Assembly: GCA_018365455.1 (NCBI GenBank)
Contig: JAGZJZ010000018.1
Span: 62,001-126,000, forward strand
Direction of reading: 5' to 3'
Source: Clostridiales bacterium
GTDB lineage: Bacteria; Bacillota; Clostridia; Lachnospirales; Lachnospiraceae
Length of the DNA: 64,000 nucleotides
Shown here: positions 36,553 through 44,723 of the stretch, one piece after another
Layout of the letters: each line of letters starts with the position of its first letter
Numbering within the stretch: position 1 is the first letter of the stretch
Program-made: the position numbers and the translations under genes
Notes under the pieces: model-generated
Told to the model about the DNA's origin: nothing
The model's database searches: none
The model's input: only the letters and a program-made list of their open reading frames with translations

Positions 36553-36954
36553 CTATTTCTTTAAATCCTGTTTTATCTGAGTAGTGGAAATCTCAGGGGT
36601 TCTGGGCAGGTATACCACATCGCAGTATTCTTTCAGGAAATCAAATTTTCCTTCCCAGTCATCTCCCATTACAAATGTATCCACTTTGAATTCTTGCACA
36701 TCACTGACCTTCTGATCCCAGGAATTCTCAGGGATCACCAGATCTACATAACGGATTGACTCCAGCAGACGCTTTCTTTCACTATATGGAAAATAGCATT
36801 TTTTCTGTTTCTCATCCCAGTTAAATTCATCTGTAGACAATGCTACAATCAGGTAATCTCCAAGCGCTTTGGCTCTCTGAAGCAGATTCACGTGTCCATA
36901 GTGGAGTAAATCGTATGTTCCATAGGTAATAATTTTTTTCATCTTTATGCCCAT
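36553..36954 (-). CDS. tagD: Glycerol-3-phosphate cytidylyltransferase
   Basis: Makes CDP-glycerol from CTP and sn-glycerol 3-phosphate. At 133 residues it has the standard length and motifs: ITYGTYDLLHYGHVNLL with the HxGH catalytic site, YFPYSERKRLLESIRYVD and the C-terminal PEISTTQIK (family TEGISTT). The usual family start is the ATG at 36942. The ATG at 36954 is kept because an AAGGAAG lies just beyond a small hairpin (36961-36978), which would bring it to six bases from this codon if folded. It is the first gene after the promoter at 37063-37091. Confidence 0.94.
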   Translation of the reverse strand: MGIKMKKIITYGTYDLLHYGHVNLLQRAKALGDYLIVALSTDEFNWDEKQKKCYFPYSERKRLLESIRYVDLVIPENSWDQKVSDVQEFKVDTFVMGDDWEGKFDFLKEYCDVVYLPRTPEISTTQIKQDLKK

Positions 36955-36960
36955 TACATA

Positions 36961-36978
36961 CCGCAGTTTAAACTGTGG
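36961..36978 (-). promoter_or_regulatory. Hairpin between ribosome binding site and start of tagD
   Basis: An 18-base near-palindrome (CCGCAGTTTAAACTGTGG on the plus strand) separates an AAGGAAG sequence from the tagD ATG. Folding would loop out 18 bases and restore normal spacing, so it may influence translation. Small and possibly coincidental. Confidence 0.3.
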
Positions 36979-37062
36979 CTTCCTTTCTATTTGTTTTCTT
37001 TCAGCGTTTCACTTCATCTAATGTAGTCTTACGATTTCCAAAACAATCCAGACATTCCAGAT

Positions 37063-37091
37063 ATTATATCATACAACATTTCCAGGTGCAA
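37063..37091 (-). promoter_or_regulatory. Promoter for the tagD-tagGH unit
   Basis: Minus strand TTGCAC (37091-37086), 17 bases, TATAAT (37068-37063) with an extended TGA. It overlaps the 3' end and stop codon of the upstream CDP-glycerol transferase gene. Leader about 100 bases. The unit would run to the terminator at 31240. Confidence 0.55.
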
Positions 37092-38340
37092 CTACCGGTG
37101 AAAGGCTGATACAGGTTTCCAGTACAGCCCGGCTTGCATTTTCGCCGCTGTGCGGATTGTAAATTTCATTAAAATGCCTGTACTTTTCATCGTAGGGACA
37201 CCCATCCAGCGCTTCCCGTATTGCACCTGACAATTCCCCTTCTGTTTTAATCAATTTGCCGGGCAGGGTATCGATATCAATATAGAAATCCCGCATTTCG
37301 TTTTTATACTGTTCAAAATCATACATATAATAAATGATCGGCCGTTTCAGGTTGGCATAATCAAAAAAGACACTGGAGTAATCCGTCATCAGCAAATCAC
37401 TGACAATGTACAGATCATTAATATCTCCATATTCAGAAACATCGATTACAAATCCCTCATACTGTTTCAGATCAATGACATTCTTAATAAAGTAGTGGGT
37501 CCGAAACAAAATCACGCATTCATCCTGAAATTCTTCCTGCAAAACCGCAAAGTCCAGCCCTAAGCTATAGGTACATCCAACACCTACTTCCTGCATGCTG
37601 TCACGCCAGGTAGGTGCATACAGGATCACTTTTTTCCCCTGGGGAATACCGAGCTTTTTCTTTACAGCCTCAGCCTGTTCCTCTGTATACTGATAGAGAA
37701 AATCATTTCGTGGATATCCTTTTTCTACAAATATATGGTCCTTTCCAAGCGCTTTCAGGTTAAAAGCAGAAGTAATCTTTTCCGTATAGAATGGCGAAGG
37801 AGAGATAATATAATCGTATTTCATCGCATCGTATTCATACTCCCGGTTCAGTTCCCGCTCCTCCTGTGCTCCGCCCTTATGCACCTTGACATCAAAGCCT
37901 AAGCGCTTAAGCGGTGTGCCATGCCAGCACTGGATATAGACCTGATCCTTTTTTTTCTGAATTTCATCCAGCATTCTGCTGTTCGTTACCCAGTACTTTG
38001 CCTGGGCAGCATAACGAAAGTACTTCTTGCTTCTATGGCGGATCACGATAGTATCTTCCCGTTCTGCCAATTCCCGGTAATTCTCCGGATCCTCAAAAGC
38101 CCATACCTTTTTATAATCATCATACCTGCCATCCCGGATCATCTCTTCATAGACAGCCTTTGGGCTGCAGCTGTAATTCCTGCCCTTGTACGATTCAAAT
38201 AATATTAATTTTTCCTGGGTAGCATAACGCTTTTCATACTCCAGTTTATTACGCGTCCTACGATAAAAACTGCGCAGTCTTACACAGCCTTCCCGCACAG
38301 CCGGATTGGCACTTAGCATTTTCAGTATTTCTTTTTTCAT
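37069..38340 (-). CDS. CDP-glycerol glycerophosphotransferase family protein (TagB/TagF-like)
   Basis: A 423-residue Glyphos_transf protein. Motifs parallel the copy at 33721: LFESYKGRNYSCSPKAVYEE, QCWHGTPLKRLGFD, EKGYPRNDFLY, YAPTWRDSMQ, FRTHYFIKN and YGDINDLYIVSDLLMTDYSS. The N-terminal 40 residues are basic and amphipathic, as expected for membrane association. Different acceptor stretches between the copies suggest that primase and polymerase roles are divided. AGGAG lies 11 bases before the ATG. Confidence 0.87.
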   Translation of the reverse strand: MKKEILKMLSANPAVREGCVRLRSFYRRTRNKLEYEKRYATQEKLILFESYKGRNYSCSPKAVYEEMIRDGRYDDYKKVWAFEDPENYRELAEREDTIVIRHRSKKYFRYAAQAKYWVTNSRMLDEIQKKKDQVYIQCWHGTPLKRLGFDVKVHKGGAQEERELNREYEYDAMKYDYIISPSPFYTEKITSAFNLKALGKDHIFVEKGYPRNDFLYQYTEEQAEAVKKKLGIPQGKKVILYAPTWRDSMQEVGVGCTYSLGLDFAVLQEEFQDECVILFRTHYFIKNVIDLKQYEGFVIDVSEYGDINDLYIVSDLLMTDYSSVFFDYANLKRPIIYYMYDFEQYKNEMRDFYIDIDTLPGKLIKTEGELSGAIREALDGCPYDEKYRHFNEIYNPHSGENASRAVLETCISLSPVVAPGNVV

Positions 38341-38353
38341 GGGTTACATACTC

Positions 38354-39541
38354 CTATTTGCTGATTCCTGCAAACTCCAACAACCTTTGACAGTTGCCCC
38401 CGCCTTTATAATGATTTACCTTATCATTGATTTCCCGGCGTTTTTCTTTATAGCTGTCTTTACCCTCAATACAATTTTCCAAAAATCCATAGAAGCCTTC
38501 CTGGTTTTCAATAATCTCTCCCGGCATATAGTCCAGAGGATTGTCCACAACAAAACCTCTGTGGCTTCCGTACTCTTTCATATCCTCTATGATAAAAGCT
38601 TCCGGTTTATCCAGAAGTAAATAATCAAAATAAACCGATGAATAATCGGTAATTAAAGCATCCGTATCTTTTAACAGACGATATAAACGGACTCTTTTCT
38701 GATCCAGATAAGCCCCGGTCAAAATTTTAATATGGCTCATATCTTTAACCGCCAGGGCTTCCAGATTCTGTGCCGGATGCAGTTTGATCAGAAGAAGGCT
38801 GTTATGTGCCTCCATGTAAGCATTCAATTTCGTAAAACTCTCTGCCGTATGGAACAGTGGAATCCCTGCATTTTTCATAAAATCCTCACTGGAATCCATA
38901 ATCAGTTTATCATGTGAAATGCGGTAAGTAGGCATCCATACAAACACCTTGTTATAATCTTCTTTTACAAGACCCAGCTTGTGGAATTCATCTTTTTTAG
39001 AAAACAGATCATCATTTCTGGGATGACCGGCAATGATTACCTGATTCAGTTTGCAGTTAAAAGCCTCCGCCATAATCGGACGGAACATTTCACTTGGCGC
39101 CGTGAGATAAGTAAAAAAATCATAGTGATAATCCCCAAGCTTGTCCTCTAACATATGATTGATTTTTTTTAAGGGAGTTCCATGCCAGTAATCTATGGAT
39201 ACCTGATCTTTGGTTGGCATAATTGCCAGAATTTCCCCATGGTAAAAAATAAACCCTGCGGTCATAATTTCTTTTAGGCTTCCCGCCAGATTCACAAACC
39301 GTACATTTTTTCTCACCAGTTTCTGATAATTCTGGGGTTTTCCAACCGCACAGACTATATCATATTTTTCATATAATTTATGACTCATCAGATAGCCAAA
39401 CAGCGTTTCGCTGTTATCGTAAAGTTCTCCTTTACAGAAGATCAGAATTTTTCTTTTATTTTTGGGAATTATTTTATTCACTGCCGATAATACGGATCCT
39501 CCGGCAAAATATATTTTCCTCTTTACTTTTCCTTTAACCAT
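38354..39541 (-). CDS. CDP-glycerol glycerophosphotransferase family protein (third copy)
   Basis: A 395-residue, more diverged Glyphos_transf protein. It keeps IDYWHGTPLKKINHML, IAGHPRNDDLFS, WMPTYRIS, LIKLHPAQN and LLKDTDALITDYSSVYFDYL. The HPAQN form in place of RTHH and the absent long basic N-terminus set it apart from the other two, resembling TagB-like primases or relatives of unknown acceptor. AGGAG precedes the ATG. It is 13 bases upstream of the copy at 37069. Confidence 0.85.
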   Translation of the reverse strand: MVKGKVKRKIYFAGGSVLSAVNKIIPKNKRKILIFCKGELYDNSETLFGYLMSHKLYEKYDIVCAVGKPQNYQKLVRKNVRFVNLAGSLKEIMTAGFIFYHGEILAIMPTKDQVSIDYWHGTPLKKINHMLEDKLGDYHYDFFTYLTAPSEMFRPIMAEAFNCKLNQVIIAGHPRNDDLFSKKDEFHKLGLVKEDYNKVFVWMPTYRISHDKLIMDSSEDFMKNAGIPLFHTAESFTKLNAYMEAHNSLLLIKLHPAQNLEALAVKDMSHIKILTGAYLDQKRVRLYRLLKDTDALITDYSSVYFDYLLLDKPEAFIIEDMKEYGSHRGFVVDNPLDYMPGEIIENQEGFYGFLENCIEGKDSYKEKRREINDKVNHYKGGGNCQRLLEFAGISK

Positions 39542-39549
39542 AAACGCTC

Positions 39550-40434
39550 CTATTTTGTCTTTCTCAGAATAACTTCATAGAATTTTTTCCGGAATCCATT
39601 GGGCAAAATGCAGATGAGAACCTGCCCCCCTGCAGAAACCAGAAAATCCAGCCAGGTAGAAATTCCAGCCTTTTTTAAATACCACCGGAACTTCACTGCC
39701 AGTTTTGCATAATCCATACCGCCCCGCCTTGCAAACATGCTCTCTCCGGTACGCACATATACCAGGGGCTCCTGTATATTATATCCAACAGCGCCATTTT
39801 TCAACATCCGCGCCCAGAGATAATAATCTTCAAAATATGGAAAGTCCTGATATCCTCCGGCATCTGTAACCGCACTTTTGCGGTACATCACCGTAACGTG
39901 ATTGAAAGGATTTCTTCTGCCTGCACATTTTAAGATGGCCTCATTGGTTTTCGGCGTTACCCTCTTTCCTGAGATCTCATGGAAGTCACTTGCAAACTCC
40001 TCGATAATCCCTCCGGTAATATCCACCTGCTTTTTACGGAAAATATAGAGCTGCTTTTCACAGCGGTCATGCCGGCTGATATCATCACTGTCCATACGGG
40101 CAATCAGTTCATTCCTGCAATGCTTGATTCCCACCTGCAGCGCCGGCCCCAGTCCTCCACATTCCTTTAAACGTACAACAAGGAACACCTCCGGATATTG
40201 CTCCTGGAAATGTTCCACCACTTCATCTAATGCTTCTGTTAATGATCCGTCACAGACCAGCACAAACTGGTCCGGCAGTACCGTCTGCTCCATCATGCTG
40301 GAAATTGCCGCTTTTAAAAATGTCGGATCTTCCTTTTTATATACGGACATCAACACAGAATATTTATCTACTTGTTTTACTACTTGTTTTCTTTTTTCGC
40401 TTCTTCCTCTTTTGTCGCCGCTGTCACCTGCCAT
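39550..40434 (-). CDS. GT2 family glycosyltransferase
   Basis: A 294-residue GT-A enzyme resembling the amylovoran/capsule type: YSVLMSVYKKEDPTFLKAAI, VLVCDGSLTEALDEV, ARMDSDDISRHDRC (DXD-like metal site), and FPYFEDYYLWARM. A C-terminal hydrophobic segment may sit at the membrane. The N-terminal 24 residues are basic and lie inside the overlap with the upstream sugar transferase; the ATG at 40434 is supported by GGAAGGAG seven bases before it, so the 55-base overlap seems real and implies translational coupling. It probably adds the second sugar to the lipid carrier. Confidence 0.85.
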   Translation of the reverse strand: MAGDSGDKRGRSEKRKQVVKQVDKYSVLMSVYKKEDPTFLKAAISSMMEQTVLPDQFVLVCDGSLTEALDEVVEHFQEQYPEVFLVVRLKECGGLGPALQVGIKHCRNELIARMDSDDISRHDRCEKQLYIFRKKQVDITGGIIEEFASDFHEISGKRVTPKTNEAILKCAGRRNPFNHVTVMYRKSAVTDAGGYQDFPYFEDYYLWARMLKNGAVGYNIQEPLVYVRTGESMFARRGGMDYAKLAVKFRWYLKKAGISTWLDFLVSAGGQVLICILPNGFRKKFYEVILRKTK

Positions 40435-41771
40435 GCCTCTACTCCTTCCGTATTTTCTTTCTGAAAGAGAATTTTAACTGTCATCAGCATAAGCTTCCAG
40501 TCCAAAAGATAGGTATAATTTTCAATATACGATAGATCCAGTTTGAGCTTATCGTAAGGAGTGGTATTATACTTACCATACACCTGAGCATATCCGGTGA
40601 GTCCGGCCTTTACCTTTAACCGGTAGTCAAACTCCGGAATCTTTTCTTTATATTCCTTAGTAATCTGCGGACGCTCCGGTCTTGGTCCTACCAGAGACAT
40701 ATCCCCTTTCAAGATATTAAACAGCTGAGGCAGTTCGTCAAAATGAATGTTGCGCAGCACTTTCCCAACGGGTGTTACCCTGTTGTCCTGCTTCATGGCA
40801 AGACGTGCGCCCTCTTTCTCAGAGTCTACTCTCATGCTTCGAAACTTCAATACATAAAATGTCCTTCCACGCTCCGTCAATCGCTCCTGACGGTAAAATA
40901 CAGGGCCTCTGTCGTAACACTTAATTAAAAGTGCTATTATCAGCATAAACGGCGATGCAATTACCACACCGATACCGGAAATGATAAGGTCGGTCAGACG
41001 CTTCGCGATTCTCTGTTCAATGGTAAGGCCTCTGTTGCGAAACAGCAGAAGCGGTGTATCAAACAGATGAATGCTGTCTGAACTCATGATCATAACATCC
41101 GATATCTTAGGAATACAGTAACACCGGATATCTTTTTCAAAACAGTATTTTAACAGCAGATTTCTTTCATGGGAAGGCATATCTCCCATAATCACCGCCT
41201 TGTAACAGTCAATTTTGCTTTTCAGTTTATCCATGCCGTCACCCAGATGGATAGACTCACAGATATCATATTTATCTTCTCTGGAGGAAATCTTGCGGAT
41301 CAGATCCTTTGGATTTTTCTCTCCGTAAATGAGCAGCATCTTCCTGGGCGGATATATATGCACATAAATCCAGCGCATCATCAGCACCCACAATACCACG
41401 ATTACCAAATCAACAGCCGTAACATAAAACATGGGCAGTATATGTGCCCCCAAAGTCCAGCGTCCAATCAATGCCATCTGCAGATAAGTTATTCCGTTTA
41501 CACATAATACGGAAGCGATCTGGGAATAGAGTACGTCAAGCACCCTTAAATAGCCTACCTTGAATCCCCCGTACATTTTGTAGAAGAAAAACAGCATCAG
41601 TGCATACATTCCCACAACTACCCAGTTACCCCTTACAAACGTGGTACGGATAACCCCTCTGGAGTCATAATAGGAAAACCAGACATATGCATATATTGCT
41701 GTCTGTACTGCCAGAATAAGCGCAGAAGCAAAAAACATGATGACTCTTTTATATTGTTCTCTTCTCTCCAC
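40380..41771 (-). CDS. Undecaprenyl-phosphate sugar phosphotransferase (initiating transferase)
   Basis: A 463-residue polyprenyl phosphotransferase of the WbaP/WcaJ type. There are four to five N-terminal membrane helices, a central Rossmann-like CoA-binding_3 domain (about 125-240), then a membrane hairpin and the catalytic Bac_transf domain: GPVFYRQERLTERGRTFYVL, KFRSM, RNIHFDELPQLFNILKGDMS, LVGPRPERP and KAGLTGYAQVYG. It transfers a sugar phosphate from a UDP-sugar to undecaprenyl phosphate, the committed first step. The start is GTG with GAGGGG upstream. A modest promoter lies at 41848-41876. Confidence 0.93.
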   Translation of the reverse strand: MERREQYKRVIMFFASALILAVQTAIYAYVWFSYYDSRGVIRTTFVRGNWVVVGMYALMLFFFYKMYGGFKVGYLRVLDVLYSQIASVLCVNGITYLQMALIGRWTLGAHILPMFYVTAVDLVIVVLWVLMMRWIYVHIYPPRKMLLIYGEKNPKDLIRKISSREDKYDICESIHLGDGMDKLKSKIDCYKAVIMGDMPSHERNLLLKYCFEKDIRCYCIPKISDVMIMSSDSIHLFDTPLLLFRNRGLTIEQRIAKRLTDLIISGIGVVIASPFMLIIALLIKCYDRGPVFYRQERLTERGRTFYVLKFRSMRVDSEKEGARLAMKQDNRVTPVGKVLRNIHFDELPQLFNILKGDMSLVGPRPERPQITKEYKEKIPEFDYRLKVKAGLTGYAQVYGKYNTTPYDKLKLDLSYIENYTYLLDWKLMLMTVKILFQKENTEGVEAWQVTAATKEEEAKKENK

Positions 41772-41847
41772 TAATATTTACCCCTCTTTATTTTTCAATG
41801 GTTCCTTATACTTATACTTCGTTACCAATAATGCTGTACCAGAATCT

Positions 41848-41876
41848 ATCTTACAACAAAATTTACAAAAATTCAA
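41848..41876 (-). promoter_or_regulatory. Possible promoter for the initiating sugar transferase
   Basis: Minus strand TTGAAT (41876-41871), 17 bases, TAAGAT (41853-41848); four of six matches in each hexamer. Located in the 124-base gap after the upstream membrane protein gene. Confidence 0.35.
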
Positions 41877-41895
41877 CAAAAAAGACGTGGCAATC

Positions 41896-42705
41896 TTAGG
41901 CAGTTCCGGTATTCTCTGTCTCTTCTTTCGGTGGTAACGGTTCAGTATCCTTATAGATTATATAACCATTGGTCTGTCCAATTTCCTTAAACTTTCTGGA
42001 TTCTATTTTCTCTTTGGAATCCGGCGTGTCGTAATACACCAGATAATTGCATCCGGCCTTTCTCGCCTGCTTGATAATAATCCTGAAATTGGGATTTTCC
42101 GCTATCATCTGTTCATGGATCTTCCGGTCTCTCTTACTGAATTTTCCCTTTCTTCCATATGCCAGGCCAATGCTGGCATCGTACTGGCGTATATAGCCTG
42201 CCAGATCATCGGGTACCACTGCTTTCACCGTCTCTTCAGCACTTCGGTTCTTCACAATGATATCACTAACCGCATTTGCCGCCGATGGCAGCTTCTGCAG
42301 ATTCTCCGTCTTATGAAGAACGGTTCCCGGTACATAGACGAAATTTCCTGCTGCAGCAAGAACACCTGCCAAAGCCACAAACATGATCCCTCTCTTTAAT
42401 CTGGTATCCTGGGAATACCAGGCTCTAACCCCTGTATAGGCAAGAACAAGGGGTATGGGCAGCAGCCAGAACATTCTCCAGTAAACATCTCTTCCCACAC
42501 AGTAATCCATAATGATTTTAGCCGTCAGCGGGCAAAAATAGATCACACCGAAAGTAACAGCATATCCCACAAATAATTTTTTATTTTCTTTTTCTGCTCT
42601 ACTACAGGCGATGTAGATAATCGCTGCAAGAAATAATCCCACCTGCATGCTGTCAGCCACATACATCCTGTATCGTTCTAATGTCAATCCAAATATCTCC
42701 AGCAT
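41896..42705 (-). CDS. Membrane protein with C-terminal extracytoplasmic domain
   Basis: A 269-residue protein with about four N-terminal hydrophobic segments (to residue 130) and a hydrophilic C-terminal half. That half has the alternation VVPDDLAGYIRQYDASIGLA, then NYLVYYDTPDSKEKI and YIIYKD, similar in layout to the small C-terminal domain of the GT-C-like paralogues in region A. It begins 12 bases after the stop of the upstream membrane protein, with AGGAGG overlapping that stop, so the two are coupled. Together they may form a two-subunit version of one GT-C-like enzyme. Function not recognised. Confidence 0.55.
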   Translation of the reverse strand: MLEIFGLTLERYRMYVADSMQVGLFLAAIIYIACSRAEKENKKLFVGYAVTFGVIYFCPLTAKIIMDYCVGRDVYWRMFWLLPIPLVLAYTGVRAWYSQDTRLKRGIMFVALAGVLAAAGNFVYVPGTVLHKTENLQKLPSAANAVSDIIVKNRSAEETVKAVVPDDLAGYIRQYDASIGLAYGRKGKFSKRDRKIHEQMIAENPNFRIIIKQARKAGCNYLVYYDTPDSKEKIESRKFKEIGQTNGYIIYKDTEPLPPKEETENTGTA

Positions 42706-42717
42706 GTATACAGCCTC

Positions 42718-43755
42718 CTAACGTATCAACAGATACATTCCTGCACAAATCAGGCAGGGAATGCAGCATATGACAGCTTTTATAAATTTTCCCGGGTCTT
42801 TACCGCCAATTCCGTACAGTATCGCGAAAATACCCACCATAATCGGTGCCAGCATGATTCCCATAGAAGAAACCAGACAACAGGAAAGCAGAAGGCCCAG
42901 CAGTAAAGACCATTCCCGAAGGCTTCCTTTTTCCTTCAGCAGACGGATACACAGATAGAACAGTGCCGGAAGCAGAATTGCCGCCAGTACCGCCTTTCCC
43001 TGCCAGATCCGCACAAGCATAAATGTTCCCTGGGTATATACCGAAAAATAGGAAAACAGGTGTATCACAGAAAGGAAACACAGGAAAATCCCACTGGCTT
43101 TACGGTCGCCCGAAAACAATTTCTGCCCCAGAAGGGAATATACGATGTATGCCAGAGGTATAAAAAATACAGGCATAATGGTGTGCGCAACGATTGCCGG
43201 ATGCATCTGCACGCTTTCACTGATAAACGCCAGGAAGATGGGAAACGGCGAAAGCACGTAACGGGACGGAAGGCTCTTTAACAAGTCTCCCGTATATGCG
43301 TCAAAACGAAACATCCCATTTGTGTGCACTGTAGTTGTAGCCGTAGCTACATAAAACGCATCATCCAGATCATCCAGCCTGAAAATCAGGTATGCCCCTA
43401 TCTGAACTGCAATGAGAATCAGGGCAAGATAGACAGACCAGGGCGTTTCTTTCACACCCTTCCACTGGAATAATACCATTTCTTTGGTTCTTCTGACATT
43501 TAAAATAATGGAGACCACTGCAAGCAGCAGCATACTTCCGCCATAGATATACATCAGTACATGAAAACTGACCTCGGCAAATATCAGGGGAAGTGCCAGC
43601 ACTTCAAACACGGCAAACATCGTAATATAACCATACAGCGCCGCCATTTTTAAACTATTTTTTTCTCTGGCATCCGCCCGGGTAAACAGCATACCGATGC
43701 ATACCGGAATTACTGCAAACCACAGGAGGATGAGTAAGGCTTTTATCAGATACAC
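42718..43755 (-). CDS. Polytopic membrane protein (DUF6077-like)
   Basis: A 345-residue protein with about nine hydrophobic segments. A loop after the third or fourth segment reads RLDDLDDAFYVATATTTVHTNG, with clustered Asp residues as in the outer-loop catalytic site of GT-C enzymes, followed by SRYVLSPFPIFLAFISE. The family is known to me only as an uncharacterised one in Lachnospiraceae surface-glycan clusters. Start GTG with AAGGTGG upstream. The short partner gene follows immediately. Confidence 0.55.
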   Translation of the reverse strand: MYLIKALLILLWFAVIPVCIGMLFTRADAREKNSLKMAALYGYITMFAVFEVLALPLIFAEVSFHVLMYIYGGSMLLLAVVSIILNVRRTKEMVLFQWKGVKETPWSVYLALILIAVQIGAYLIFRLDDLDDAFYVATATTTVHTNGMFRFDAYTGDLLKSLPSRYVLSPFPIFLAFISESVQMHPAIVAHTIMPVFFIPLAYIVYSLLGQKLFSGDRKASGIFLCFLSVIHLFSYFSVYTQGTFMLVRIWQGKAVLAAILLPALFYLCIRLLKEKGSLREWSLLLGLLLSCCLVSSMGIMLAPIMVGIFAILYGIGGKDPGKFIKAVICCIPCLICAGMYLLIR

Positions 43756-43831
43756 GTCCTACCACCTTTTTCTTCTTTTATAAAAGTATAACAATTACTG
43801 TAATTGATCACGCTGTCCAAACTGTTACCAA

Positions 43832-44686
43832 TTACAGTGTTTTCATATATGCAGTCAGGGCATCTTCCCAAGTTGCAAAACTGAAATCAGTTGTGAGCTT
43901 TAACATATAGTTTTCCAGTACGGAATATGCCGGACGTACCGCTGGTGTAGGGTATTCGGCAGTTGTAATATACTCCACCTTTGTGTCTTTTCCAGCCAGA
44001 CGGAAAATTTCTTTTGCAAAATCTGCCCAGCTGCACATGCCCTCGCAGGTTCCGTGGAATATTCCATAATTGGAGGTAGGAATGAGATATTTGATTGCTT
44101 TTGCCAGTTCTTCTGCACTGGTAGGCGTTCCATACTGGTCACCCACAACCCTTACTGTATCGTTTGTCTCAGCAAGGCGAAGCATGGTTTTCACAAAGTT
44201 CTTGCCATCTCCATAGAGCCATGCAGTACGGATAATAAAGTAGTCTTTCGCAAACTGCTGCACAAATTGTTCTCCCGCCAGTTTTGTTGCGCCGTACATT
44301 CCCTGGGGATTAGGTGTGTCAAATTCCATATAAGGCTTTGTTCCGTTTCCTTCAAATACATAGTCCGTAGAAACATGTACCAATTTAGCCCCAATTTTTG
44401 CAGCTGCGATACTTAAGTTCCTGGGACCGATGGCATTGATCCGGTATGCCGCATCCTGCTGGGATTCACAGAGATCTACCGCAGTATGAGCCGCACAGTT
44501 GATGATAACATCTGGCTTTACTTCCTCCATCGTAGACAGAACCTTGTCTATGTCCGTAATATCCAGTTCCATTACATCGGGCTGAAATACATCCGTATTA
44601 ATAATTTCTACATCCGTATCGTTTGCATACTGTTGATTAATTGCTCTTCCCAATTGTCCGTTACATCCTGTTACTAAAATTTTCAT
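43832..44686 (-). CDS. rfbD: dTDP-4-dehydrorhamnose reductase
   Basis: Last step of dTDP-L-rhamnose synthesis: NADPH reduction of dTDP-4-keto-L-rhamnose. An extended SDR with ILVTGCNGQLGRAI at the N-terminus, INCAAHTAVD, the catalytic STDYVFEGNG and YGATKLAGEQ (Tyr-x3-Lys), and IRTAWLYGDGKNF. Length (284 residues) is standard. The other rml genes are not in the window, so rhamnose precursor must be completed elsewhere. AAAAGGAG precedes the ATG. Confidence 0.94.
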   Translation of the reverse strand: MKILVTGCNGQLGRAINQQYANDTDVEIINTDVFQPDVMELDITDIDKVLSTMEEVKPDVIINCAAHTAVDLCESQQDAAYRINAIGPRNLSIAAAKIGAKLVHVSTDYVFEGNGTKPYMEFDTPNPQGMYGATKLAGEQFVQQFAKDYFIIRTAWLYGDGKNFVKTMLRLAETNDTVRVVGDQYGTPTSAEELAKAIKYLIPTSNYGIFHGTCEGMCSWADFAKEIFRLAGKDTKVEYITTAEYPTPAVRPAYSVLENYMLKLTTDFSFATWEDALTAYMKTL

Positions 44687-44723
44687 GTCATTATTCTCCT
44701 TTTATTTACATGTACATCTATGT

